The notes under the pieces were generated by a model. The model was not told the DNA's origin. It searched no databases and was given only the letters and a program-made list of their open reading frames with translations. From the NCBI GenBank assembly GCA_903910585.1, contig CAIWAH010000150.1:1-64000 (forward strand): DNA of 64,000 nt, given 5' to 3'. Below are positions 16,946 through 25,374 of this stretch, piece after piece. A program made the position numbers and the translations under genes. The stretch's first letter is position 1. Each line of letters begins with the position of its first letter. This DNA is from an uncultured Verrucomicrobiota bacterium. Its GTDB lineage: Bacteria > Verrucomicrobiota > Verrucomicrobiia > Limisphaerales > UBA9464.

Positions 16946-17022
16946 CCGCGCCTCGCCGCGGACGAAACCCATTTGTCACCGCAAGGTCACTTCGACGCCA
17001 CCGGGCGGCGGGAGTGTCGAGA

Positions 17023-17061
17023 GGCATCTGTCACTGCCTGAGGGCAAATTGCTCAGATGCC
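17023..17061 (+). promoter_or_regulatory. Leader hairpin before the PEP-CTERM gene
   Basis: GGCATCTG (17023-17030) pairs perfectly with CAGATGCC (17054-17061). An internal CTGAG/CTCAG pairing is nested inside. It ends 18 bases before the ATG of the PEP-CTERM gene and leaves the start exposed. No T-run follows. A role in mRNA stability or translation is only a guess. Confidence 0.4.
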
Positions 17062-17079
17062 CAAAACGACAATTCCAAA

Positions 17080-17808
17080 ATGAAATCACATCCCTTAATC
17101 GCCGTGGCCGCCGGCCTCGCCTTGACCGCTGCGCCGTCACTCCGCGCTCAGGTGTTCACCCAATGGGACTTCAACTCCCCAACGGGTGACGCCACCACCA
17201 CGACAGGCACGCTGGAACCGAGTGTCGGTTCCGGCTCCATCGCATTGATCGGGGGCGTCACCAGCTCGTTTGCCAGCGGCGCCTCGAATGGCGGTTCGAC
17301 CGACCCGAACACCACCGACGACTCAGGATTGGGCGTCACCACCTGGGCCGCCCAGGGCAACGAAAACAAAACCCGCGGCGTGCAGTTCAACGTCAGCACC
17401 GTCGGTGTGCAGGACATCACCGTCTCTTGGGACCAGCGCCACAGCAACTCGTCGTCGGAATACGTCGTGTTCCAATACAGCACCGACGGCACGACCTTCA
17501 GCGATTTTGTCACCTTCCAAGGCCAGACCGGGGACACCTGGTTCAACGGCCGCTCGGCCGACCTGAGCGCGATCGCCGACGTGGACGACAATCCCAACTT
17601 CGCGTTCCGCATCGTGCAGTCGTTCGGTGCAGACAATCTGAACTACGAGGCCTCGAACCAGACGGCCGCCTACGCCACCACCGGCACCTGGCGCTTTGAC
17701 ATGGTAACCGTCAACGCCACGCCGGTGCCTGAACCCGAGGAATACGCGGCGATGGCTGCCGGCGGCCTGCTGGCCTTCGCAATCTGGCGTCGGCGTCAGT
17801 CCCGGTAA
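17080..17808 (+). CDS. PEP-CTERM sorting-domain protein
   Basis: 242 residues. Signal peptide from MKSHPLIAVAAGLALTAAPS with cleavage near SLRAQ. A Thr/Ser/Gly-rich beta-sandwich-like body carries the phrase TFSDFVTFQGQTGDTW. The C-terminus is a canonical PEP-CTERM tripartite signal: PVPEPEEYA, a hydrophobic stretch and a basic end RRRQSR. Such proteins are processed by an exosortase and are often surface or EPS-associated. No exosortase gene is in the window. A strong terminator follows, so it is probably monocistronic. Confidence 0.88.
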   Translation: MKSHPLIAVAAGLALTAAPSLRAQVFTQWDFNSPTGDATTTTGTLEPSVGSGSIALIGGVTSSFASGASNGGSTDPNTTDDSGLGVTTWAAQGNENKTRGVQFNVSTVGVQDITVSWDQRHSNSSSEYVVFQYSTDGTTFSDFVTFQGQTGDTWFNGRSADLSAIADVDDNPNFAFRIVQSFGADNLNYEASNQTAAYATTGTWRFDMVTVNATPVPEPEEYAAMAAGGLLAFAIWRRRQSR

Positions 17809-17828
17809 TCGCATCGTGATCCGCCAAG

Positions 17829-17861
17829 GCCCGGCCGCTTCGGTGGCCGGGTCTTTGTTTT
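17829..17861 (+). terminator. Rho-independent terminator of the PEP-CTERM gene
   Basis: Stem CCCGGCC (17830-17836) with GGCCGGG (17845-17851) around a CTTCGG-type loop, followed by TCTTTGTTTT. It lies 21 bases past the stop. The tail of the convergent pseudopilin gene begins at 17883. Confidence 0.85.
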
Positions 17862-17882
17862 GGCCCATACCAACCGGCCGGG

Positions 17883-18701
17883 TCAGTTCGGATCGTTCTC
17901 CGGATCGGTGGTCCAGATGACCTCGGTCTGGGGATAAAACGCCCGGCCCTCGGTCGGGGAACCGGCCTTGGTGTCCAGCACCCGGTTGCCGCGCATTCCC
18001 TGGGCATGGCCATCGGCGAAAATGAGATTTCCATTGCCGCCGTGCCGGGCGCTGAAGCGGTTGGCAAACGCATGGGGCTGGCCCGTGTAACTGGCCTGCC
18101 GGGCATGGAACTTCGGTTCACCCGGCAATCCGGCCTCCGTAAACGCCACCGTGTCCACCGGCCGCTGGATCTGGGGCACCCGGACCTGGGCCCCGTTCTG
18201 GATGAGCTTCGAGTTCATCGCCAACGAGAAGTGCGGGTAGTTGGCCAGCTTGTCCTTGGGCAGCACCGCCGCCGGGCAGGTGAACAGGGCGGACTTCGCG
18301 TAGAACACGAGCTTGTTGGCGTTGGTGGCGTGGCTGGCGACCGGCTGGAGGCCGATCTTCAGGGGCAGGGCGTTGGCCCACAGGTCGGCGTTGCCCGGAT
18401 CAATCGCTCCCCGCCAGCCCAGAATGTCCTGGCCGAGAAAATCCTTCTCGCGGGGCAGGAACTCCCGGTTGTCGTCGGTGTAAAGCGTCAGGGCGAGCCC
18501 CCATTGCTTGAGCTGGTTCAGGCAGGCGATGCCCGTGGCCTTGCTCTTCGCCTTGCTCAGCGCCGGCAGCAGCATGCCGGCCAGAATCGCAATGATGGCG
18601 ATGACCACCAGGAGCTCGATCAACGTAAAACCGGACCGTCGGCCAGAGCCGCGGACCGGTTGTGCGGTCTTCCCGAAGGCGCCTGCGGGTTGACGGGTCA
18701 T
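17883..18701 (-). CDS. Pseudopilin-like protein (prepilin N-terminal cleavage/methylation domain)
   Basis: 272 residues. After a basic 23-residue leader comes [15 protein letters not shown], the type IV prepilin/pseudopilin cleavage and methylation signature, followed by the hydrophobic helix [10 protein letters not shown]. The body has the Planctomycetes/Verrucomicrobia pattern ([19 protein letters not shown]) and ends with NLIFADGHA, the DG motif of this expanded family. Exported and assembled or anchored through a type II secretion/type IV pilus machinery, which is not in the window. Its ATG overlaps the stop of the lamin-tail gene (ATGA), so it is translationally coupled to it. Confidence 0.9.
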   Translation of the reverse strand: MTRQPAGAFGKTAQPVRGSGRRSGFTLIELLVVIAIIAILAGMLLPALSKAKSKATGIACLNQLKQWGLALTLYTDDNREFLPREKDFLGQDILGWRGAIDPGNADLWANALPLKIGLQPVASHATNANKLVFYAKSALFTCPAAVLPKDKLANYPHFSLAMNSKLIQNGAQVRVPQIQRPVDTVAFTEAGLPGEPKFHARQASYTGQPHAFANRFSARHGGNGNLIFADGHAQGMRGNRVLDTKAGSPTEGRAFYPQTEVIWTTDPENDPN

Positions 18702-20701
18702 TCGGCGAGGATGCGGTAAAGTTGTGCCGCGACCGCACCGGGCTGCGGCTTGACGAAAGTAACCGGACCCGCCTGCACCGGCGTCTGGACATCACCGGTC
18801 GGGGTCCAGACCGATTCATTGAGGTCCGCCTTCACCTCCAGCCGGTAGGTGCGTCCGGCCTGGGCGGTGAAGGTAAGCGTGACCTGGTCGTTGGCCACAA
18901 TGGCCACCAGCTTGGGAGTGACCAGCGGCGGCAGCACATTGCCCGCGCGGATGCGGCCCGGAGAACCCAGGTTCTTGTAGGTGGTGTTGAGTTCGGCATC
19001 GATGCTTCCGGGGGCCTGATACACCCCGTTCACGCCGGCTACGCTCAGCCCGCCGAACACCGCGGTGTCCGGATCGTAATTAAAGGACACGCCGGGATCG
19101 CCCGCCGGAAAATCCACCTTGGCGACGGTGTTCGCGTCCACCGTCGCAGCGGCATCCCACAGGCGCACGCCGTCGCCGGCCGAGCTCAACCCGAGCCCGG
19201 AGCCGGAGTAGGTGATCAGTTTGAGTCCCGCGGGAAGTTCGTTGGTGCCCCACCAGGCCTGAAACTGCTCGAACGTAAGCCGCTCGACGAAAACCACGGT
19301 CTCGCCAGGATTGATCGCGACGTCATTGGTAACCGTGTAGGAGTTGGCCAAGCGGCCGCTGCCGTCGTCCAAGCGCCACCCTTTCAGGGACACCGGCTCC
19401 GCTTCAAACGAGGTCACTTCCCACCAATCCTGCTGGGGAAAGGACAGTGCGGTCACCCGTGCGGCTTCCGGCGTGGCGCAACCGCACTCGGACTGCGCCC
19501 GCAAAGTGCCCATGCGTCGGGCGAAATCCACGTCCACCGTCTCCGTCGAGGCGCTGTGAACCTCCGTGATGCGGAGGTCCGGCTTGTCCTTCACGGTAAG
19601 CACCAAGGCCAGCGTCACGGCGCCGCTCGCGTTGGTGGCGGTCACGGAGTATTCGCCGGCCTGGTCCAAGGTCACGTTCGTGAGGGTCAGCGTGCCGCCG
19701 GCTTCTGCCAGCAGACTGCCCTTGAAGCGCCATTCAAACGCCGGCTGGGGCACCCCGGTCGCCCCCGCCACAAAACTCACCGTGCCGCCGAGCAGCACCG
19801 ACTGATTGGTGGGGGCGAGCGTGAAGGTCGGCGCCACCGGCGTTTCGGCGAGTTTCAGCTCCGCCGCCGTGCTGGTAACCGTTGTCAGTCCGTTTTGCGC
19901 CCGCACCCGGTAGCTGCCCACGGTGGCCGGCGAAGCGTTGGTCACCGTCAGGCTGGCGGCGGTCTGGCCGGGCAAATCCTCGCCGTCCTTTTGCCACTGG
20001 TAGCGGGGGCGGGGAAACCCGTGGACCACCGCGGAAAAGGTCACCGCATCGCCGGGATTCGCGGTCACAGACGCCGGCGGTTCCGCCACACTGAGGGCGA
20101 CGGTCCCGGTCGTGGATCCGGGCGAGCCGACATCCCCGCCGTCGGCCGCGGTGAACGCCCCGCCGATGCCATTGGTGCTCAGGGACCCGAACAGGCCCGT
20201 GACCGGGTCGTAGGTAAAGGTGATGCCCGCAGTTGCCGCCCCGAATTCCACGCGGTCGGTCCACTGCGCCTCGTCCGTCACCGACGCATTCCACACCGTC
20301 AGCGAGTCACCGCCGGAACCGAGCCCGATGCCATTCGTCGTGTAGGTGAACACCCGCACGGACGCCGGCAGGTTGGCGCCCCACCAGGTGGAAAAATCGG
20401 AAGCCGTAGGCTGTCCCGTGGTGGCGGACTGCTCCAGAAAAATGACCGACTCGCCCGCACCCAGCACCAAAGTGTCCATCGTCACCGCACCGGTCACCAG
20501 GCCGCCGGTCGCGTCATTGAAGCGGTAACCGCTGACGTCCGCCGGCTCGGAACCGAAATTGGTCAGCTCCCACCAGTCCGCCTTCAGCGTCACGGTGCCG
20601 TTGGTGGTCTGACTGGAATGAACTTCGGTAATCGCCACTTGGGCACATGGCCGGATGGCCGCCAGCAACGACAAACTGATGAGAAGAACGAGTCTCAGCA
20701 T
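18698..20701 (-). CDS. Secreted lamin-tail/immunoglobulin-domain protein
   Basis: 667 residues with a signal peptide ([19 protein letters not shown]). Two lamin-tail (LTD)-like domains at about 22-190 and 375-570 share the phrases ITEVHS, DWWE(L/V)T, GY/GWR and [10 protein letters not shown] or [10 protein letters not shown]. Between them are two Ig-like domains ([20 protein letters not shown]) with typical Cys-less bacterial folds. The C-terminal region ([20 protein letters not shown]) is a verrucomicrobial sandwich seen at the end of many secreted proteins. Likely a surface or extracellular protein. A 692-aa open frame antisense to it is a shadow. Confidence 0.82.
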   Translation of the reverse strand: MLRLVLLISLSLLAAIRPCAQVAITEVHSSQTTNGTVTLKADWWELTNFGSEPADVSGYRFNDATGGLVTGAVTMDTLVLGAGESVIFLEQSATTGQPTASDFSTWWGANLPASVRVFTYTTNGIGLGSGGDSLTVWNASVTDEAQWTDRVEFGAATAGITFTYDPVTGLFGSLSTNGIGGAFTAADGGDVGSPGSTTGTVALSVAEPPASVTANPGDAVTFSAVVHGFPRPRYQWQKDGEDLPGQTAASLTVTNASPATVGSYRVRAQNGLTTVTSTAAELKLAETPVAPTFTLAPTNQSVLLGGTVSFVAGATGVPQPAFEWRFKGSLLAEAGGTLTLTNVTLDQAGEYSVTATNASGAVTLALVLTVKDKPDLRITEVHSASTETVDVDFARRMGTLRAQSECGCATPEAARVTALSFPQQDWWEVTSFEAEPVSLKGWRLDDGSGRLANSYTVTNDVAINPGETVVFVERLTFEQFQAWWGTNELPAGLKLITYSGSGLGLSSAGDGVRLWDAAATVDANTVAKVDFPAGDPGVSFNYDPDTAVFGGLSVAGVNGVYQAPGSIDAELNTTYKNLGSPGRIRAGNVLPPLVTPKLVAIVANDQVTLTFTAQAGRTYRLEVKADLNESVWTPTGDVQTPVQAGPVTFVKPQPGAVAAQLYRILAE

Positions 20702-20845
20702 GGGAGAATCCTAGCCGCCCCCTCACCGCCCATCCCGTGACGGAACGGTAACAATTCCGTGACACACCCCGCACTCCTGCCGGCGGGCGGGCGCTTTTTG
20801 GGAGTTTTCGCGCAGGCCGCCTCCGCCTTACCGTCCGCCGCAGCG

Positions 20846-21652
20846 ATGAACCTCTTTGATCTCACGGGTGAAGTCGCCGTCGTCATCGGCGGCACGGGTG
20901 TTTTGGGTGGAGCCTTGGCAGAGGGCCTCGCGGCCGCTGGCGCCGCAGTCGCCGTGGTGGGCCGCAACGCAGAACGAGGCGAGGCCCGCGCGGCCGCCAT
21001 TCGCGCCGCGGGCGGCAAGGCGATCTTCGCCGCTGCGGACGCCGTCAATCGCGACGATCTCAAGGCCGCCCACGCCGCCATTTGCGCCGCCCTAGGCCAG
21101 CCGACCGTTCTCCTCAACGCCGCCGGAGGCAACGATCCGAAGGCGACCGTCACCGACACCAATCGGTTCGAGGACCTGTCGCTCGACGCGTGGCGCGGCA
21201 ACTTCGACCTGAACCTGGTCGGCGGTGTGCTGCTGCCCTGCCAGGAGTTCGGCCCGGCGATGTGCGCGGCCGGCCGTGGCAGCATCATCAACATCGCCAG
21301 CGTGTCCGCCCACATCCCGCTGTCGCGCGTGGTGAGCTACTCGGCGGCCAAGGCGGCGGTGCTCAGCCTCACGCAGTTCCTCGCCCGCGAATGGGCGCCC
21401 AAGGGCGTGCGGGTGAACTCCCTGACACCCGGGTTCTTCCCGGCGGAACAGAACCGCAAGCTGCTCTTCAACGACGACGGCACCCCGACGGCGCGCACGA
21501 AGTCGATCTGGGGCCACACGCCGATGGGCCGCTTCGGCAAGTCCGAGGAACTGGTCGGCACCGCGGTCTTCCTCGCGAGCGAACGGGCCGCGTCCTTCGT
21601 CACCGGCTCCGATGTGAAGGTGGACGGCGGGTTCCTGGCGCAGACGATTTGA
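20846..21652 (+). CDS. SDR oxidoreductase, D-mannonate/fructuronate oxidoreductase-like
   Basis: 268 residues, classical short-chain dehydrogenase. N-terminal GGTGVLGG, NAAGG, a catalytic Ser in IINIASVSA and YSAAK with Tyr/Lys. The C-terminal stretch TPGFFPAEQNRKLL, with HTPMGRFGKSEEL, is characteristic of SDR-type D-mannonate oxidoreductases that interconvert D-fructuronate and D-mannonate. The start at 20846 follows SDR convention; the frame runs upstream to 20759. The uronate-isomerase-like gene at 25375 supports a role in hexuronate breakdown. Exact substrate not proven. Confidence 0.78.
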   Translation: MNLFDLTGEVAVVIGGTGVLGGALAEGLAAAGAAVAVVGRNAERGEARAAAIRAAGGKAIFAAADAVNRDDLKAAHAAICAALGQPTVLLNAAGGNDPKATVTDTNRFEDLSLDAWRGNFDLNLVGGVLLPCQEFGPAMCAAGRGSIINIASVSAHIPLSRVVSYSAAKAAVLSLTQFLAREWAPKGVRVNSLTPGFFPAEQNRKLLFNDDGTPTARTKSIWGHTPMGRFGKSEELVGTAVFLASERAASFVTGSDVKVDGGFLAQTI

Positions 21653-21692
21653 GCAGGCTTGTCTTTCTCCTTTGCCGTGGGACTGTCCCACC

Positions 21693-21950
21693 ATGATTTT
21701 GGTAGCCGACAGCAAAGGGCGCATCGCCAGCCGGGAACTTTTCAAACCCGGGGTGGCCTATGAATTTGATCCGAGCGGGAGGTATCACGAATTGGGACGG
21801 GTGCGGCGGGCGCGCCCCCACGCCGTCGGCAGTGTCGTCACCGATTCTTCCGGGCTGAAAGTATGGGAAGGTGGCCATTTCGACGAAGACCCCGCAGACG
21901 CCGCCGTCCGGCACCGGAATGAAGACGACCGCAATGCGAACCTATTTTGA
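21693..21950 (+). CDS. AbrB/MazE-like antitoxin
   Basis: 85 residues. The N-terminus MILVADSKGRIASRELF resembles swapped-hairpin AbrB-type DNA-binding antitoxins (strand, SKGRI turn, strand). The C-terminal half is acidic (GGHFDEDPADAAV) and presumably wraps the toxin. It overlaps the downstream PIN gene by 17 bases, the normal arrangement of a vapBC-like operon. Family assignment rests on this pattern, its size and its partner. Confidence 0.65.
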   Translation: MILVADSKGRIASRELFKPGVAYEFDPSGRYHELGRVRRARPHAVGSVVTDSSGLKVWEGGHFDEDPADAAVRHRNEDDRNANLF

Positions 21951-22353
21951 CAGTTCCGCCCTGGTTCCCCTGCTGCTGCGCCGTTCCCGCTTTCACGCGA
22001 GCGCGACGGCCGTGTTGCGGGAGGCCGGGACGGAGGCCGTGACCTCCACCCATGCGCTCGCCGAAACGTTTCGCACGCTGACTTCGCTGACACCCGATCC
22101 GCTTCCGCCCAAGGCAGCCCGCGAACTGATTCGTTCACTAGACAAGGTCATGGAAGTTCGCCCGCTGGAGCGGGGCAATTACGACGACGCGCTTGCGGCG
22201 ATGGCCGCCCAGGGCCTATGCGGCCCGATCGTTTACGACGCACTTCATTGCTGCGCAGCCCAGCAGGCCAAAGCCAGACGGATTGTCACCCGGAACGCCA
22301 AACATCTGCGCCTTTTCGCCGGCCCAACCGCGGTCAAAGAACTTGGCGACTGA
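21934..22353 (+). CDS. PIN-domain toxin (VapC-like)
   Basis: 139 residues from the ATG at 21934. The PIN fold is indicated by YFDSSALVPLL (first acidic residue), a Glu in HALAETFRTL, an Asp in VYDALHCCAA and the end motif IVTRNAKHLRLF. VapC-like PIN toxins are Mg2+-dependent RNases acting on tRNA or rRNA. The gene starts inside the upstream antitoxin gene. The pair sits between sugar-acid genes as an isolated module. Confidence 0.85.
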   Translation: MRTYFDSSALVPLLLRRSRFHASATAVLREAGTEAVTSTHALAETFRTLTSLTPDPLPPKAARELIRSLDKVMEVRPLERGNYDDALAAMAAQGLCGPIVYDALHCCAAQQAKARRIVTRNAKHLRLFAGPTAVKELGD

Positions 22354-22369
22354 AGCCTCGGACCACCCA

Positions 22370-23632
22370 ATGAACCAGTCCATCCTTGGATCCATCGCCA
22401 CCGACGGAGCGCTGCTAACCCACGCGCAATACACCGACCTCGTCGCCCGTGCCTGCCCGGCCGCCGACTACCGCGGGAAGAAGATCCTGCTGATCATCCC
22501 CGACGGCACGCGCACCGCGCCCATCGGCACGATGTTCAAGGCGCTGTTCGCGCAGCTCGGCGACGTCACGGCGGCGTTCGACATCCTGATCGCGCTGGGC
22601 ACGCATCCGCCGATGCCGGACGAGGCCATTTGCCAGCGGCTGGAGATCACGCCGGCGGAATGGCGCTCGCAGTTCGCCAAGGTGCGCTTCTTCAACCACG
22701 AGTGGGACAATCCGGCCGCGCTGCGGCGGCTCGGGGTGATTCCCGCCGAGGAGATCCGGGCGCTTTCCGGCGGCCTATTCGCCATGGACGTGCCGGTGGA
22801 CGTCAATGCGCGCGTGTTCGACTACGACGAAGTCATCATCGTCGGGCCGGTGTTCCCGCACGAGGTCGTCGGGATGAGCGGCGGCAACAAGTATCTGTTC
22901 CCCGGCGTCGGTGGCGCGGACATCCTGAACTTCTTCCACTGGCTCGGCGCGGTGGTCACCAACATGGGCATCATCGGCAACCCGCAGACGCCCGTCCGCG
23001 CCGTCGTGGACCGCGCGGGCGCGATGGTGAACGTGCCCAAGAAATGCTTCGCGCTCGTGGCCAAGGGCGCAGGCGCCGTGGGCGTCTTTGCGGGCACGCC
23101 GGAAGCCGCGTGGGCCGCCGCGGCCCGGCTGTCGGCCGAACATCACATCGTGTGGAAGGACCGCTCGTTCCACACGATCCTTTCCTGCGCGTCGCCGATG
23201 TATGACGAACTGTGGGTCGGAGCAAAGGCGATGTATAAGCTCGAACCGGTCCTGGCCGACGGCGGCGAACTCATCATCTACGCGCCGCACATCCACGAGG
23301 TCAGCATCGTGCACGGGAAATTCATCCGGCAGGTCGGCTACCATTGCCGGGACTACTTCCTGAAACAGTGGGACCAGTTCAAGGACCTGCCGTGGGGCAC
23401 CCTTGCACACTGCACGCACGTCTTCGGCGGCGGTTCCTACGAAAACGGCATCGAGATTCCGCGGGCCAAGGTCACGCTGGCAACCGGCATTCCCGAAGCC
23501 GTGTGCCGCGAGATCAATCTCGGTTACCGCGACTGGCGCAGCATCCGCGTGGAGGATTACGCCAACCGGGAATCCGAAGGCGTCCTGCTGGTGCCCAAAG
23601 CGGGCGAACAGCTCTACAAACGGCGCGGCTGA
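22370..23632 (+). CDS. LarA-like nickel-pincer racemase/epimerase family protein
   Basis: 420 residues. The lactate racemase family is indicated by LIIPDGTRTAP (44-51), ALGTHPPMP (75-83), FPHEVVGMSGGNKYLFPG (162-179) with the His and Lys positions expected for cofactor binding, and VTNMGIIGNPQTP. LarA homologues racemise or epimerise 2-hydroxy acids using the NPN nickel cofactor. Many act on substrates other than lactate. The cofactor genes larBCE are not in the window. Its place next to uronate genes suggests a sugar-acid substrate, which is inferred. Start MNQSILG at 22370; upstream frame not protein-like. Confidence 0.82.
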   Translation: MNQSILGSIATDGALLTHAQYTDLVARACPAADYRGKKILLIIPDGTRTAPIGTMFKALFAQLGDVTAAFDILIALGTHPPMPDEAICQRLEITPAEWRSQFAKVRFFNHEWDNPAALRRLGVIPAEEIRALSGGLFAMDVPVDVNARVFDYDEVIIVGPVFPHEVVGMSGGNKYLFPGVGGADILNFFHWLGAVVTNMGIIGNPQTPVRAVVDRAGAMVNVPKKCFALVAKGAGAVGVFAGTPEAAWAAAARLSAEHHIVWKDRSFHTILSCASPMYDELWVGAKAMYKLEPVLADGGELIIYAPHIHEVSIVHGKFIRQVGYHCRDYFLKQWDQFKDLPWGTLAHCTHVFGGGSYENGIEIPRAKVTLATGIPEAVCREINLGYRDWRSIRVEDYANRESEGVLLVPKAGEQLYKRRG

Positions 23633-23735
23633 GCCGGGCGACGGGACCGTTCCGGAACCCGGCCGAACCATGGCCGCCGTTGACATCCCGACGGCAGAAG
23701 CCGACAGAAGGACGGACATTCTCAGAATTTACCGC

Positions 23736-24452
23736 ATGGCAGATCAAACGCCCCAGCAATTCGACACCATACGCGAAGCCTTTTGTGCGGTGCACCGGTG
23801 CCCCCCGGAGGCCTTCGAGAAGAAGGTGCTCTGGTTCGGCCTGCACCGGCACGCCTGGCTGCCCGCGCACTGGATGTGGTGGTTCGAGCGCGATTATTTC
23901 GTGGATGACCTTGGGGCCATCCGGCACATGGGCGACGCCCGGTCCGAGCCGGAGCTCCAACGCGCCAGCGACGATCTGGAGAACCTCAAGCTGGTCGAGC
24001 GCAGCATCCGCCGCGGCACGTTGGCCATCCGGGTTTCGGCCACGCGGACGATCCGCCTGCTGCAGCCGCTGGTGCCGCTGCTGAAGCCACTGCCCTCGCA
24101 GACCGAAATCCTCCGCCCGCCGACGAACAACAACACCCCGGCCACCGGCGCGTATGCCCGCGTCGGGACCGCCGCCGAGCCGGGGCCGCGCAACGAAGGC
24201 ACCGCCCTGACCATTCGCCGGCTCAAACGGCTGCACGCCGACGTGGTCGCGGGCCGCGACTGGAAGTTCGCCCTGGCCGACAGCGGGCTCGAATCGGACC
24301 GCGTGGGCCCGCTGCTGGCGGACAACGCCGAGGGGCGTCCGGAACTGGTCTGGCTGCGCCAATATCTCGCCGAGCACCGCGAACTGGTGCAGCTCCGGGA
24401 AGAAAACGACCGGCTCAAGAAGGCCCTGGAGGCACTGACCCAAAAGGGCTGA
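23736..24452 (+). CDS. Unknown protein, first of a tandem paralogous pair
   Basis: 238 residues from MADQTPQQF. Not recognised. An N-terminal domain of about 115 residues begins with QFDTIREAFCAVHRCPPEAF and has a Cys-x4-Cys followed by P-x-x-FEK, then a Trp-rich helix. A Pro/Asn/Ala linker at about 120-150 follows. The C-terminal domain (TIRRLKRLHADVV...ALADSGLE...) ends in a Leu/Glu/Lys coiled coil. The next gene has the same architecture and aligns along its full length. Probably cytoplasmic. A longer start at 23670 is possible. Confidence 0.75.
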   Translation: MADQTPQQFDTIREAFCAVHRCPPEAFEKKVLWFGLHRHAWLPAHWMWWFERDYFVDDLGAIRHMGDARSEPELQRASDDLENLKLVERSIRRGTLAIRVSATRTIRLLQPLVPLLKPLPSQTEILRPPTNNNTPATGAYARVGTAAEPGPRNEGTALTIRRLKRLHADVVAGRDWKFALADSGLESDRVGPLLADNAEGRPELVWLRQYLAEHRELVQLREENDRLKKALEALTQKG

Positions 24453-24485
24453 CCGCCAAGTTCCCGTTGCCCACGACGGGCCGGC

Positions 24486-25280
24486 ATGGCGAAAGTCCGC
24501 GCCACAGACATGGCCAATCCCGCCGACGGCAAACAGTTCAACGATTTCTTCGAGGCGTTCTGCCACCATTACGGGTGTGCCCCGGGCGATTTCGAGAAAG
24601 CCGCCTTCTTCAAGGCGGTTCCCGCATTAAGGCTCCCGCTGGTGTGGGTGTTGTTCCACATCACCCCCGACCTGTTTGACATCGACCTCGACATCATCGA
24701 GGAGCTCGGCAAGACGCGGACCCGGGACGAGTTTTCAGGCGTCCTCGACGAATTCCACAACGCGATGCGGGTCAACCGCAGCGCAGCCAAAACCAGATTC
24801 GGCATGCGCATGCAGGGCGGCCGGCTGATGGAGATCCGCGAGCAGCTGGACCACCTGATCGTCCCCTTGCCCAGCCGGCGAAAGAACTCCGCCCCCCCGC
24901 AAAATCCGCCCGCGCCCGCCGCGGCGACCGATCCGGGTAAGTCCGCCGCCACCACCAGCGCGCCGACCAGAGCCGCGATGGTGCCGACCGAATCCCGGGC
25001 GCTGATGCTGCGAAAGACCCGACAGACCCACGCGGCCGTGACCGGAGGAACGCCGCTCGCACAGGCCCTGGCCGACAACGGGCTGGAGGAAGCCCAGTTC
25101 CTCGATCTGCTGGCCGGCGAATCGGCCGCGAATCCTGGCTTCGGCTGGTTGCGCGACCAATTGCTCCGGGCCAAGCGACTCGAGGCGGCCGAGGCCGAGG
25201 TCGCCCGCCTCAATCGCGCCATCGCGGACCAGAGTCGCGAAATCGCGGAACTGCGCGAACGCCTGGCCCGCCCAGCCTGA
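24486..25280 (+). CDS. Unknown protein, second of a tandem paralogous pair
   Basis: 264 residues. It aligns with the preceding protein: QFNDFFEAFCHHYGCAPGDFEK has the same Cys-x4-Cys-x-P-x-x-FEK motif. An Ala/Pro/Thr linker at about 135-180 follows, then a C-terminal LRKTRQTHAAV...ALADNGLEEAQFLDLLAGES and coiled coil. The two C-terminal domains share ALADxGLE and a following WLR. No known domain is visible. Start at 24486; an alternative ATG is at 24510. Tandem duplication with divergence suggests a heteromeric pair. Confidence 0.75.
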   Translation: MAKVRATDMANPADGKQFNDFFEAFCHHYGCAPGDFEKAAFFKAVPALRLPLVWVLFHITPDLFDIDLDIIEELGKTRTRDEFSGVLDEFHNAMRVNRSAAKTRFGMRMQGGRLMEIREQLDHLIVPLPSRRKNSAPPQNPPAPAAATDPGKSAATTSAPTRAAMVPTESRALMLRKTRQTHAAVTGGTPLAQALADNGLEEAQFLDLLAGESAANPGFGWLRDQLLRAKRLEAAEAEVARLNRAIADQSREIAELRERLARPA

Positions 25281-25374
25281 GACCCCGGCACTCCGGGGCA
25301 CCGCTGCCAACCCGGAGGGCCGGACCGGGCAACTTTGCCCTTTGCACTTCGCGCCCGGAACTTTGAACTCCGGC

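Noticed and set aside
18662-20740. 692-aa open frame on the plus strand
   Set aside because: Antisense to the lamin-tail protein; Arg/His/Gly-rich composition without domains.
20735-20763. Direct repeat CCGTGAC (22 bases apart) between the LTD and SDR genes
   Set aside because: Only seven bases per copy and partly overlaps an inverted repeat; too weak to call an operator.
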